A DNA stretch of 64,000 bases from Lunularia cruciata (GCA_948567375.1 OX419762.1:687001-751000), one strand, 5' to 3'; shown: positions 34,310 through 46,935, counted from the stretch's first letter. The notes: a model not told the origin generated them from the sequence alone. Translations and numbers: made by a program.

Positions 34310-35250
34310 ACCAACTGATCTATGTGCTACTGCAATGCCTCCTCTGAACTCCACAAAGGAACATCCAAAGTAGATGGAATGATCCCACTTGTACTCCAAA
34401 TTCAATTGATCTCCTTTGGTACTGGAGTATCTCCTGCATGGGCATTCCTTTCCAATAAGTCATGAGGCCAAGTAAAAAAACCACTAAAAGTTGAAATGGA
34501 TGCCGCCATGGTCCTAAATTGTAGTGAGCCAAAACTGCCACTACTAAAGCATACTAGTAGGCTACCTATCCCTCACTTGATTGCCAACCTGGTCTATAGG
34601 AGGTTTTTTCCTCCCAATAGTCAATATTGAAACGTATGGAGTATAACACTGCTCTCTTGACTAACACATCATATGACTCAACTATTGTTGCAATGGCTTG
34701 AGCTCTCACCATAGAGCTATCAATCAGATGACCAGGCTGAATCTAAACAACAAGCTCTCCACATGTGATGTACTATGTAGAACCATCCCTAGAGATGTCT
34801 GATTTCAAATGGACACCTCTCTGTATTGGTCTTTTGTAACCCCAGACCCACAATTGCAGCCTTCTCCAACATAAAAAGCTATGCACCAAAGTCTAGTACG
34901 ACCCTTTTTGGTGTATAGACTGTCCTTGAAGGTCCCACCAAACAAAAAATTCCCCTTTGGTTATCCAATATGACAACTCTAGGTGTAAACCGTACTGGTT
35001 CAAAGGTTGGTGTAGTTGGTAACTCCTCCAATCTAGCCACTACTGCCTGCCATAGACCATTGGTCATTGAGCAGATCTCATCCTCCTCAACCAAGTCAAC
35101 TCCACTATCAACCACCTCTACTCTAGTAGTAGGAACCACATCATCCTTACTCTTGCAAAGCATGGCAGCCAATTGGAATATTAGGGTTGGGTCAACTCCC
35201 AATGTAACCATATCATTGGCTAAGAATAATGGAAAGCACATAATCAACTA
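34310..35250 (-). pseudogene. Aspartic protease of copy B
   Basis: Open from 35247 down to 34879. It reads VDPTLIFQLAAMLCKSKDD, a linker region, then VYTPKRVVLDFGA with a stop directly after. The active-site triad is D-F-G in place of the D-S-G of copy A. The C-terminal half continues in broken frames to about 34310. Immediately upstream of the methyltransferase domain. Confidence 0.75.
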
Positions 35251-35589
35251 AGCTGCCCCGAATATTGTGCTAGACTCAATCTATGTAGTTGCAAGTGGTT
35301 GACTAGTAGGTAGTCCATCATGCACTCTATCACCACCTACCACACTTGCACTAAGATGTCTATGGATGTTGTCTATAGTGCTTTAGAGAGTGTTAAAGAT
35401 GGGGAAAGTCTGACCTGTTTACCAACCTCTCCTCTTTGTATGTCCAATCCATTGATGCTCTTCTAGGCTCTAGAGCACGTACTGCACTCCTAGTCACTAC
35501 GGCAAATGCATCCATCTGTCCTGCTCCACACATGAAGTCCAAGATATCTCAATCACCAACATATGAGGTGGAAGCCTTAGCACCCAAAT

Positions 35590-37000
35590 CTGATCTCCTC
35601 TAAGCGATGGCCATGCTAGACAATCTTTGCTCCAATTGCTCAATCAGAGTAGCCATGGTTGTATCAAAATTAAAGGCAGGTATTGCACTCCTACTAGGTG
35701 TGGATCCTCTACTAAGACCTTGTCCTCCATGACCTAGAGCTCCTCTACCACTTGCCATAGTAGTCTTACCACTTTGTAACTCCACATATATCAAAGCATT
35801 AGTCACTAGTGTGACCAAATCTATGGCAATGCTCACAGTCTCTATGTTTGTTGTGATGCATCAGAGGTATTAAGTCTGCTGCCTAGAGTGCACTCTCTCT
35901 TGTGATGAGCTCCACTACAAGTCCAACAAGCACCACCACCACTCATTGGCTACTGCTAACCCAAAAATGAAGGTAAGGATCTAGCCACAATAAGCCCTCC
36001 ACTTGCTCCATAGGATTTGGGCTATCCATCTTGTCCTTAGAAACCAACATGTTTTGGTGCACTCTAGAAGAAGTAACCATAGTGGATGATGTCTTCCTAC
36101 CAAATCTAGATGTCTTCACTCTCTCCTCCACCATGTTCAGCTCAATACACTCAGTAGGAAAAGTAGCTTGTAACAATGTAGCATCATGGACTCTATGTTG
36201 CAACTTCCTATCGAGAATTCCATACCAAAACTAGACTAAGTAACTCCTAGAATAAAACTAATCAGCCGTCTCATGCAAGTGTATGTCTCTTGTAGGTTCT
36301 TTTCATCCTTCTGTTGGAATGCTTGCAAGCTCCTTAGTTGTTAGTCTGCAATCCCTAGTAGTTTTTCCTCAAACACTAGAAGAACTGCACCATGGGGTTA
36401 AACCCCAGTACTACACCACCTCTTGTAGCAATACCATCTCCAAGATATGCACTAGTGCTACTAAAGCTAAAACTTGTAGGTACTATCAATCTACCCCTAA
36501 AAAAATTGAGCCTGTGATGGAAACATAGTTCAAAGACCAATAGTATCTCCATGGCTCAATCTCCTCCAAGTAATTTCTCCTAAACTCATGGTAGTCATCC
36601 ATTGGTGGACTATCCAAGTGCTGAAACAACCCCTTCTATGCCATGAAGGGTGTGAACAAAGTCATTTTCTGCAACTACTACAAATCACACCAATTATCAA
36701 ACTCTTGGATGAAGTCATCTAACTCAATGGTATCCACCATACTAGAGTAACACCAAAGCCTATGGAGGCCCTAATAATCTTATCCATATCCCACAACAAT
36801 GGTGTGGACACACCAAGTGCACTCTCAACTAAATCAACTCATGTGTCAAACTCCAACTCACAGTCAATTTCCTCCGTCATTGAGACCTGAGATACAAGTT
36901 GATACTAAGTACCACTTTGGGTAAAACCATTATGTATTGCAATGCTATCTTCTCTACAATCCCCAAAGAACTCCATTGTGACAAAATAACCAAAAACTAC
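35590..37000 (-). pseudogene. Gag of copy B
   Basis: Collinear with 52380-53990 of copy A. Legible parts include a coiled-coil-like ATLIEQLEQRLSSMAIA segment (about 35600-35650) and the HRVHDATLLQATFPTE stretch near 36150-36200. The knuckle region around 35840-35940 is decayed. It carries several short deletions relative to copy A. Confidence 0.7.
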
Positions 37001-38173
37001 AACCCGCAACTATAACCACTGCAAGTACCTCACCAAGGATCACCACCAAGTGCCAACACCACCAACCAAATATCACCCATTAATGTAGCTCTAACTATGA
37101 CAAGTACACTAAGGGAAAGAGCAATATGTAACTTGCCATCACAACATGCACTCTCACGGTCTACAGGTCATCACTTCTTGCCTCACCAAAGAGAAACATA
37201 TATAGTCTAACTAGTCATCACTCTAACCTCACTACCAAGAGCACACCAAAGCACCAATGCTCTAAAGTTAGGGCACCTCACACAAACATAATGCACAAAT
37301 AGGAAGCAAAGAATGGAGGGGGTCCAATCACAAGAAATCTAAATGAAAACACTCCATCTCACAAATCAACATTGGATCACCATTTTGCATTTAACATAAT
37401 AGGAATTACCTACTTCCTAAGCTACCAAGATCACCAAGAATAGGATCAAACTATCTCTCTTAGCCAAAACTACAAGTGTATAGATAATAATGTAACAATC
37501 ACTAGGACAACAAGTGAGGGTGGACCGACTGATGAGGGCACTAGTCTAGGAAATAGAGATCTAGGAGTCAAACCCTATTGCGCACAATCTATCTAGGTGG
37601 GTAGATTTTTCCAAACAATGACCAAAATCTACTCTAAACTAGTTGGCTTGCTGGCCCTTTTGGCTCTTCTAGGCTTTTGAAGCCTATCATAGCTCACAAT
37701 CCTATGCCTTGAAGCCTCTAAACGGAAAAATTCAGCCAAATGAAGCCTTTCTTCTTGCCATTTTGAAAAGGTTGGTTGACCGTCAAATTCTTTGCTAACT
37801 CTCCACTCAAGAGAAATTGAAAAGATGATGTTTTCCAAATCACAAATTCACAGGGATAGGTTCCAAACTCCATCTTCAATTTCACTTTTTGAGCTCAAAT
37901 TGCACTAAATTGGTCCTACCTTCACCTCTTGAGCTCAAAATAAACACCACTACTCAAAATTGAATGTCTTCTTAGTGAAATTTTGGTTAGTGCTTTTGCA
38001 CACCGTCTGCCTAACTACCAAATCTACATCAATTCAAAGACCTTATGTACACAATCACTCCCAAGTAAAATCTGAACCTTGATCAAACTACCAATGATCA
38101 GCAAGGATTGGAGATACCACCAACACCCTTAGTTCTTGCACCCAATTTCTCCTTGACCTCACTTCTCTAATGT
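37001..38173 (-). other. Leader of copy B
   Basis: Non-coding 5' leader between terminal block A1 and gag, collinear with 54000-55244 of copy A. The short open frame 37629-37838 (-) lies in it and matches no domain. Confidence 0.6.
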
Positions 38174-38597
38174 AAACCGTTTGTTCACACAACTTAAATC
38201 ACACTCAATCAGATCAGTACTTGATCTATCACTCAATGATCTACAAACAACATTCAAGCCACACCCACTTTAGCTAAGAGAATCCATGTGATGCTCACCG
38301 GCCTCTGTTCACCATAGCAAAGAACTCAAAGGCTCACCATCATAGAAGTAGCTCTCTAGAGCTGCACTTCAAATGTATACCCCTTGGTCTCCAACCCTAA
38401 CAATCTTGCTGATGGCATAGCCGATGGTGCAAATGGTGCAAGTGATAGTGGGCCCTACCATGTAGTCAATATCTCAAACACAAAATCTGACCGTCAACAA
38501 GTAGTCTATGAGTAACTGCCAATATACTCCTGACTACCAACACTACTACTCCAAAGTTTGAGCAATTTATGTGCGATGCTACAAATGGCATGACAAT
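38174..38597 (-). repeat. 5' terminal block A1 of copy B
   Basis: Homologous to A1 and A2 of copy A. On the minus strand it begins TGTCATGCCATTTGTAG, and the inner end is followed by the same leader start (ACATTAGAGAAGTGAGGTC) as copy A. No B block flanks it on either side. Confidence 0.85.
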
Positions 38598-39640
38598 TCT
38601 CTTTGTCAAAAGAATTCACAACTTGAGGATAAGGTTAGTGCCTCTTACCTAATAGGGTTGACATTGTGATCACCTTCTCTCTGCTTATGCTTGCTCCCAT
38701 AGCCTTGTTTATTGGGGCTCAATTCATTGTCTTTTGGTAATGCAAGATAGCCTCCTTGTACTTCTTGGTCTTTGCCACATGTTTGGGTTGGGCTTGATGG
38801 TAGTCTGCTTGGTAGCAATTCATTGGGAAGAGTGTGCACTCCTCCTTCTTCAACAACTACATCCCAATGTAAAAATGCAAGAAAATAGAGAGAGGAAGGT
38901 GTTTCTTCCATGCATTTAGAGTTCTTTGTCATCTACCAAGCATGATGATAAAACATCTTTGCTAGTCCATAGGTTTTCCTTTGTGCAATAGCTAGAAGGT
39001 GGCCTGCCCATTATTGAGATAAGTTGTCATTGTTAATTTGAAGATCTTCATGAGTAAGGTGACCACTATGTGATTGGTAGGATCATTGTTACCTATTTAC
39101 CTTCCAGCCATTCCCCATCTTAGCATATTTGAACAAGGCCTTGAACTTCCTTGTCATTTCTTCTATTGGTCAAGGCCACTCTTGGTTGAGGTATATTGCC
39201 CTAGGTGAAAAATCCAACCTAAGCACCTATTTCCAATGCTCCTTTGTCCAAGCAAACATGTTACTACATAAGTTGGTAAAGTTCTTCTCTTTTATTTCCA
39301 TTACAATCAAGAGATAAGTAAAATCCCAAATCAACAGCAAGAATTGTAAGTGCTTGGAGTTGAGATACTCCACGTGTGACCATCATCTCTTCTTTGGAGG
39401 CTTCATCCAATGATATCCCCTTGACTACATGTTTTTAGAATATCTCTTAGGTGATTGGGATATAAGTCCCAAATCCTAATTGCTAATGTGAACCTAATGT
39501 AAGTAGTCATCCAATTGTGCAAAAGAAACACAAGAATCTGCATTAGGATGCACAGAGTGGGTTAGCACACTAATCATTACTACAAGTAATTGATGATATA
39601 ACCCTAGGGCTATGTTTTATCAAGAAAAAAGAAGTAGAGG
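38598..39640. other. No supported gene
   Basis: Open frames at 38645-38932 (-), 38734-38919 (+) and 39129-39317 (+) lack recognisable domains. Some Gag-like wording near 39120-39200 is too weak to call. Confidence 0.4.
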
Positions 39641-39746
39641 AGGAAGATGAGGGGCATATATCCAAACTAAGAAGAACTCAGTCTAGCACAATAGTTTTCA
39701 TTAACTTTAATCTAGGTATGCAACACAAAGAGTCAAGATCATTTGG

Positions 39747-39773
39747 AACAACAACAACAACAACAACAACAAC
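39747..39773 (+). repeat. (AAC)9 microsatellite
   Basis: Nine perfect AAC units. Confidence 0.95.
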
Positions 39774-39779
39774 ACAAGG

Positions 39780-41040
39780 CAAAAGAAGCTAGAAACTACA
39801 AGCCCATAAAGTCATCCAAGTCTAGAGCCACTTCCAAACGACAACCTAGTTACCTTAGTGGAAGAGGAGTCCACAAGTGGACAACAATAGGCAGACCAAA
39901 CTATAGAGTAGGTCGGTGACCAGGTCCCAACCAACAAAGGATGTGAAAAAAAAATAAAAAATCAACATGTGCAAGCCCAAACAAATAGTGGAGAATGACC
40001 CACAAATATGAGCACAATTGAGGCTACCTTAAGTTGGCAAAAATAACTTGCCCTTGTAGTTGATTATAATATACACTATGAAAATTGTTATGCCAATGAT
40101 GGAAGCATTGGGGGAGTTCTTTCCATTCTAAAAAGAACTTGATCTCACAATCAATGACCCATCAACATAAGTACAACACTTGCATAAGTTGGTGTAATTG
40201 ATGATTAAGGAAAAAGCTCTTCTACAAAAAAAATTGATTGGGATCAAGGAGCAACTTAAAGAGAAGGATAAAAATTTTGAAAACTTTCAAAAGAACAAGA
40301 TCCTCTAACAAGAGCAATATGATGCACTCATCCTAAAGTTCAAGGTATTTATCAATGACCATTATAAGAAAGCACTCCAACAATGAGAGAAGCACAAAGA
40401 CAAATAGCAAACTTTATGAGTTGAGTAAAAGGAAGCCAAAGCAAAGATAATGACGGTCCAAGCATGATTCAACAATCTAAAGAAGATGACCAATCTTTGT
40501 ATCCTAGACTGCAATAAAAGTCTTAAAATGCCAAAAGAATATGAAAGAACAACATTGTATAAAAATTCTTCACAAGCTGCTAAACAAACTCCTAAGTGAA
40601 CAAACCAACTTAGAGAATGAGCATACAATGCTCCTTGCTACAATTGGGCATATGACCACTCAACTCATGAACCAATAAGAACATATCATCAACAAGAATC
40701 TCTAGCGTACAAAGCTAAAGGACTTAAAAACCCAAATTGACATGTTGGAGCAGAGTGCATATACAAACAAGCAACTCAAGTTGCAACTCAAGTTCATCAA
40801 GTTGCAAGGACATACCAATTCACAATTCAAGGAGAACTAGACCAAGTTTGTGCAACTTATTGACCTTTATAGGAAGGAGCTTATTCAATCATCCAAATAT
40901 ACAAAGGAGAGAGTAGTTTCTCACAAGTGCCGCCAATTTGTATTGACAACAAGTAATGCCAACAATGACTTCCTACAAAACAAGTGGCAGCCAACTTTTC
41001 TAAAAATAACTAAGTGTCAGTTTATAGATAGGATAGGGTA
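39780..41040 (+). pseudogene. Coiled-coil protein remnant (unidentified, possibly Gag-like)
   Basis: A Lys/Glu/Gln/Leu-rich helical translation over several frames, for example KLIGIKEQLKEKDKNFENFQ (about 40235-40290). It ends in an open stretch at 40850-41038 reading CRQFVLTTSNANNDFLQNKW and a final FIDRIG. Long charged helices suggest a coiled coil. I do not recognise the family; a retroelement Gag-like or structural protein is possible. After its stop, 41040-41400 has TATA-like (ATATATAAAAGG, 41290) and AATAAA motifs (41359) that could belong to an LTR, but no second copy is in the window. Confidence 0.4.
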
Positions 41041-44000
41041 GTTTTTATAATCATAGCCCAAGACATTTCATGTTTGTACACAGTTAGGTTAAGATACAAC
41101 AATCTGGTGCACTACCTAACACTCGACATACTAGCTATAGGCAATAGGTTAAGAGGCTGGGGCAGCCATACCCCAAGTTAGGATTAGGTTAGGACACTAT
41201 AAGTAGATAAGATGTGATTATTGCTAAGTGCCTTCGATGTAATCAGAAGATTTATAGCTCATTGTAGCCATTGGATTTCTTTGTGGCTAAGAAGGAAATA
41301 TATAAAAGGCTTAAGCTTGATGTTCATTGTGTCCATTTGTTACATCCTTCTTTTGCAATAAAGGAAGTTCATAACATCAAGACTCTTGAGTCAGTTTATG
41401 TGTATTCGTCTGCACTTTGTATGGGTGATTAGATGCTTAATTGAGTGAGAGTGAAGAATCTAGATGTATTAGCACTTGAGTGAGGGGACTCATTTATGTG
41501 GAACTAGAATTTCCAACTTTAGAGGCTCTACAAAAGTCAAAAACAATGCAGAGATAGGTCATCAAACAGCTTGAACATCATAAAGTATCACTACCGTGTA
41601 ATATTTACCAATGTAACCATTCAAGACTCCTATGATGGTACCTTCTAGGAAGGGTGAAACATAATGTCAAAGTCAAAGTAACCAAGGTGATTGAACCCTT
41701 GGAAGATCTTACTCTCTCTTAGTTCATGCATTTTAGGATATTATTTACAAGACACCTTAATACTGTAGATCACATACAATCTTACCGTTGTGGCATGATA
41801 GTGGATAGTAGTACTTGTAGATATCTCAACAATACCAATCTGGAATTTGGTTGGGCCATGGAGAGGTTTAGAAATCTTGAGGCAATGTTATCTTTGTTAT
41901 GAATGAATGACCACCTTCAAAAATCCTATAGATTCAACCTATAATGAATATGAGTTTGCTTTTCTTTTTAATTTTATAAAGAGGTGACATTACTCTCTTT
42001 TGGGAGTGAGTTTGCACAAGAAGTTAAATATGTAGCAATAGATTGTCATCCTAAGTGACACTTTATTGCATTTCCAATCATGTTCAACTTGTATCCTCAT
42101 GGGACTAACCAAATCTTACCACACTACTGCAAATTGGGACAACATCATGTTGTTACACCAACATCTCCTCATTGAAGATGGCATAGATCTTGCAAAAAAG
42201 ACTTTGGTTTTTTATGCTTTTGGAGAAAAAAATCATTTTCTTCAAGATTGGTTTGAATAAATCAAGTTTAATCAAGTCCTCAAAAAATTTGTTGATTGGA
42301 TGCACTCCACACCCATATATGTAGTAAACATGGCTATTATTTAGCAAGTTTCATTAAATAGCTCTCATCACACTGCATGAGTTAGAAATGAAGGCTATTG
42401 TAACATTCTTGCCAACAAAAAGATGCAATGGGTTGATACAATAGACAACATTGATAGCCATCATAAGCTTTGACTCTTTTTTTAGATAAAATAAAATCAA
42501 CAATAGCCATTGATCATGAGCCGTGATACTGGAAATAATTCTTGACAACACATTGGTGACATAATTAATGCTAATAATTAATTTTGGTAATGCAAGTAAT
42601 ATTTTTCCCATTTATATCTGCACTTTAGTAAATTTTCCAAAAGCATATATGTGCTTATTAATGTGTGTGAAGGTATTTTCCATAATGGTAGAGCAACTTA
42701 AAAAAGAATTTGCCATGATGGATAATAAAACAAATTGAAAGGGGCTTCCATCTTGTGTATAGCACGATACCAAGGAACGATTCAATACTTTTTTTTGTCC
42801 AGACTACAGCCAAGTTGGACCTTCGAGTTCATCTTATCAATTTGCTCTTGCTTGCATTATCAAAATAAACTCAATGACAAGTGATTGGTGTGCATGTCAT
42901 CTTCAGAACTAGAGTTTGGACCTTGATTGTTGTCCTCCACAATAGGTCAAATTAGTTCCAGGCGGCTGATGCTACATGGTAAGTTTGTGCAATTTGATTT
43001 GATTGAAATGCTTGTATTGTAATGCATACATTTCATGCATTTTGCATTGAACTTTGCCGCTTCAAATATATGACCAATATCTTCCCAAAATGTTCTTTGA
43101 TCCCCTTTCTTATAGCCTTTTTTTAACATAATAAATCCAAATATAGATGAATGACAACAACAACCATGAGTAGATTTGAACAGACACCAACAACAATGGG
43201 ATCGGTTTTGCATCAACGTTTACAAACTTATCATTTAAAATTTGTTTGTAAGAAAAAGTATTAAGAACGTTAAAACGTTTTAAAAAACATGCTAGCATTT
43301 TAAAACGTTCGCATTGGCACGAATGTTAAAAGAACGTTTCCAAAGTAGTAATATACACACTTGTACACAAAAGAGGTGGATTTTATTCTGTTGTTCGTCT
43401 CAAATCTGCTTGAAACATAGTTTATGTTTCAAGCAAGGCAACTCATAGTCATTACATTTATTCTGACGATTAAGAAAAATAATTAAACACCAAAACAATT
43501 AAGTTAAGTTTACCAAACTGTGTAAAGATGTCACTTTGTGCATCACACTTTATCCACCAGATGAGAACAGAAAGAAGTCTCAGTTCAGAAAAGATTACCC
43601 TTAACGAGAATATCAATCTTATTGTCTAACATAATAGCAATATAAGATAACAAATATGGTATTGATGAAATTCTGAGATGCAACAGACCACAATGCGATC
43701 TTGTGACCTGGTGAGTTATTATTACTTCCTGAGGTGTATGTATTGTGGTAAGGTGAGACACAAGTGATCTCCTCATCCTACAAACGTCAAATTGAGAATT
43801 TCATTTCCAGGTCGAGTGGAGAGCCCGAGGATGACGGTTATGTGTAGAGATAGGAAATGACATAAATAAAATTTTCTTAGCTAACACACTCTTCCTATCC
43901 TTCTTGTTATCCAATATGCGTTACGTTCTCCCTAGCTAACATTCACTACGGTCATCTGTTTATCCATAGTCATCACGGACTGTGATTGGTGCTGCTACAT

Positions 44001-45473
44001 GCAATTCCCTGCATTATAATGAGTATCTAGAAACAGACTGTTGGTCACTGAAATTCTCTACCACATGATTAACACGGGCCACGCCAAGACTTCAAGGAAC
44101 ACTGTTGAGTCTTTTAGTCAGCTCGAAGTTTGCCAAATATTAATAACTTGGAGAATCCCAAGGGTACTGGTAAGTCTTTAACTGTGAAGGAAAGCATGAG
44201 GGGTTGTAACTCCTGGTTTTACAAAAATGTTAGAAGGATGAAATCGTACCATGACATTTTACGTAAGATTTCATGATAGAGATCTCATAGAAATATCGTG
44301 AAAAATTTAGGATTCAAAATTTAATGAAGTCATAAAATGGATAATAATAATTCTACAAATTGTTCTATTACATACTCCATAATCTTTTTGAAACCACCCA
44401 TGATATGAGTTATGAAATGGAAATCTCCATGAATTTCAATAAACGCTCGATTAAAACCCCTATTGTATCGGGATTTCTTACCCCTATTGTTCGACTTATA
44501 TAGGGTATTCCCATCCTTCTTGTTTTCTACGCGGTCGCCTTTTCTTTCCTATTGTATTTGGATTTCTTGTCACAAAAAGACTTCAAATACTCCATCTTAA
44601 CAATACTCCAAAGTTTAACATGAACCAACGTTGCGGCTGATTGTCTTAGTTGACAGCAAAACCGGGACGCTTTCAGGTCCAGGTGGGAGCTGATTCTCTC
44701 AGTTGTGTAGCAGATTCGGAACTGCTCCGGATATTTTAGTGCAATATAGGATTCTTTAGATGTAGCTATTCAAGTTAAATTTGAATTTTTCCCCGACTCT
44801 GAATTTACTCTTCCGTATAACCATAAAAAATAAAGTCTATATATCCAGAATTTCAGCGTCAGCATGGATTGATTAAATTCGTTAAGTCTTTATGCCAACT
44901 TGGGTGCCGTCGTATCCAAGTGCCAAAGTGTGAGTATTGGGGGCCCCAGATTTAGATTTATGCTCTTTGTTTTTTTGGTGCCCGTAGACATCCCAAAATT
45001 TTATTTTAGGTTGTCTTTACATCTTTTTTGGGTAATAGGTATCACTAAACTCTATGGATGCTCCACCCATAGTCGTAAAATATTTATGGGAAATCAAAAT
45101 TGTGACCCATAGATTTTACGGGTTAATGGGTGTTCCTGTTAATCTTAATGCTGCCAATTCAAAATACTAAATGAATCATGATTTGATTTTCAAAAGTGAA
45201 GTGCAACAATAATTCTGTGTTATAGTACCAAAAATGGCACAAATGCTCGATACTCAAACTGTTCAATTTAGTTTGTTTCCAAACACATGTACGCGAGTTC
45301 ATTTCTTGCTCGGTTCCATCATAGCTTGTCATTTCAATTCACATTCAGAATTCATACTGCAATTTTGATCAAGAAGCAATATTGTGCATTAGTACCCGTC
45401 TCTAACTTAAGAAGACAATAGTCTGAAGTGCATTTGAGAAATAACAAGAATCAAGTTACACAAAGACAATGAA
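41041..45473. other. Long unassigned stretch
   Basis: No transposon or host domain recognised on either strand. Open frames such as 42066-42260 (+), 42354-42611 (-), 42947-43216 (-) and 44900-45112 (+) are short and have no motifs. A palindromic AACGTTTTAAAA hairpin is at 43274-43309. The part 43800-45400 is less repeat-like and may be unique host DNA. Confidence 0.4.
43274..43309. repeat. Perfect 12-bp inverted repeat, 12-nt loop
   Basis: AACGTTTTAAAA, loop 43286-43297, TTTTAAAACGTT; further AACGTT copies lie just outside. Could be the core of a small foldback element. Confidence 0.85.
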
Positions 45474-45769
45474 TTGATTTTTGACAATGATGAATGGAGG
45501 GTTGGAGCGGAGGACTGTTGGAGTGAAGATGAAGAGGATAATACACTTACAATCTTGCTCCAAGGGTGTAATTTTGTAGAAAATTCAAGATATTTGCAAC
45601 CTAGACTTCAGCGTGTCTGGATATTTGAATTATTTTTTAAATTCTTTAGAGTGTTAAATAGTAAAGCATACAAAAAATAACTAGGATGGATATTTTATTG
45701 TTACAAGCCTTGGTGGATGCTATAAAAGATCATTTTGTGTTTAGAAATCAATCCAAGAGAAGTGAAACT
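45474..45769 (+). pseudogene. PIF/Harbinger-like transposase, 5' part
   Basis: Open frame 45474-45680 gives an acidic N-terminal region. After a frame change the stretch from 45686 reads MDILLLQALVDAIKDHFVFR then NQSKRSET, resembling the 'F..LV..I..HPVF.N.S....TP' segment before the helix-turn-helix of plant PIF/Harbinger transposases. At ACT (45767-45769) it is cut by retroelement copy A and continues at 55693 in the same frame, with ACT present on both sides. This is the left half of one gene split by a 9.9-kb insertion. Confidence 0.65.
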
Positions 45770-45774
45770 TGGTC

Positions 45775-45877
45775 GTGCGTATATACATCGCTACACAACA
45801 TACATCGCTGTCAACATCATACACTATAGAAACACAACTCACACATAAGTCATACATAGACTCTAAAGTGCCACAAT
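45775..45877 (-). repeat. Terminal block B2 of copy A (103 bp)
   Basis: Outer 3' block. Nearly identical to B1 (46333-46435), with a handful of differences over 103 bp; shares GTATATAC and CACTTTAGAG ends (minus strand). Absent from the 5' end. Confidence 0.92.
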
Positions 45878-46329
45878 AATCAGATTGCTTACCACTCTCA
45901 ACTCAACTCAACTCAACTCAGATCAGTACTTGATCTGTCACTCTATAAACTGCCAACAATTGGGCACTGATTACAGTCAAGCCACACCCACTCAAGCATA
46001 GAGAATCCAGGTGACGCTTGCCGGCCTCTGTCCACCATAGCCAGGAACTCAAAGGCTCAACATCAAAGAAGTGAGCTCTCTGGAGCTCACTTTGAAACTA
46101 TACCCCCTGGACTCAAGCTAGCTCTGAAACCCTAACCCGCTGACGGCACACTTGATGGTGCAAACAGTGCAAAATGACAGTGGGCCCCACCGTGAAATCA
46201 GTACCCCAAACACAAAATCTAACCGTCGGAAAGTAGTCTTTGAGAAACTGCTGAAATAACTCTAATTACTATCACTGGAACTCCAGTGTCCGAGCATCTA
46301 GATGCGGCACTACAAATGGCATGACAACT
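45878..46329 (-). repeat. Terminal block A2 of copy A (452 bp)
   Basis: Matches A1 (55245-55692) along its length, roughly nine bases in ten or better by eye. It lies between B2 and B1. Contains four CAACT units (three in A1). Confidence 0.93.
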
Positions 46330-46332
46330 ATT

Positions 46333-46435
46333 GTGAGTATATACATTGCTACACAACATACATCACTGTCAACATCATACACTATAGAAGCACAACTCAC
46401 ACATAAGTCATACATAGACTCTAAAGTGCCACAAT
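46333..46435 (-). repeat. Terminal block B1 of copy A (103 bp)
   Basis: Inner copy of block B, placed between the purine tract and A2; three bases separate it from A2. Confidence 0.92.
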
Positions 46436-46446
46436 CACCCCCCTAG
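46436..46446 (-). promoter_or_regulatory. Possible polypurine tract of copy A
   Basis: Minus strand CTAGGGGGGTG directly before B1. Its place suggests plus-strand priming at the B1 boundary, although the 5' end of the element starts with A, not B. Confidence 0.5.
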
Positions 46447-46602
46447 CTGGCGGTTAGGTCCCTCTAACTCCAGATAGCCATCTACTCTAAGTATATGGTA
46501 TACCCTCTAGTGGGCAAAGATCAAGAGGCCGGGTGCTATGGAGCCTCATCGTTAGTCGCCTGTCTGCAATCTATACCATATAAAGAATGAACTAGCTATA
46601 GG

Positions 46603-46935
46603 TCAAGTACATCTAGGACATAACCACTGTCCCTTAGGAACCACCGTGAGGAGAGGAGTCATACATGCCATATGCCATCCTCTTGAACAGCTATCACACA
46701 CTAACATAGTAGCAGCTCCACCAGAAGAGCCACATAACATACACCTCAAGCCTGCACGTACAAGTGCCAAGCTTGGGTCCATAGAACCATCAATGTTTGG
46801 AAGGTGGCATGGCGCACAATTGCGCACATGATCCTTCCAAACAACACCATCACGTCCTTCTAACACAAGGACTCTAGATGGCAAAACTTTGTGCACTCTC
46901 AAGATAGTGCGGCCTGTAGAAACATCAAGTGTCAT
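46603..46935 (-). CDS. PHD zinc finger at the C-terminus of the polyprotein (open frame)
   Basis: 110 codons open. The first half reads TILRVHKVLPSRVLVLEG, a chromodomain-less C-terminal integrase linker, then CHLPNIDGSMDPS. The PHD finger follows with all eight zinc ligands in C4HC3 order: CMLC, CDSC, HMAC and the final CPRC, plus the conserved Trp before the last pair. PHD fingers usually bind histone H3 tails, so a role in chromatin targeting of integration is a reasonable inference. It probably began as the 3' end of pol, since upstream integrase sequence runs into it. From memory, the Chlamydomonas element REM1 also carries a PHD finger. Confidence 0.85.
   Translation of the reverse strand: MTLDVSTGRTILRVHKVLPSRVLVLEGRDGVVWKDHVRNCAPCHLPNIDGSMDPSLALVRAGLRCMLCGSSGGAATMLVCDSCSRGWHMACMTPLLTVVPKGQWLCPRCT

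Larger units (their letters stand above)
32376..38597 (-). mobile_element. DNMT/PHD Ty3-like retroelement, copy B (5' part)
   Basis: Collinear with copy A from its 5' terminal repeat (38174-38597) through leader, gag, protease and methyltransferase into reverse transcriptase, where it stops at about 32376. RNase H, integrase, PHD and 3' terminal blocks are absent. It is more decayed than copy A: most CG sites of copy A are TG or CA here. It confirms that the methyltransferase between protease and RT is a stable family trait. Confidence 0.88.

Noticed and set aside
45775..46435. Solo LTR of another element inserted into the 3' LTR of copy A
   Set aside because: Copy C shows the same B-A-B order, and the Harbinger flanks bound the whole unit, so the structure belongs to the family.
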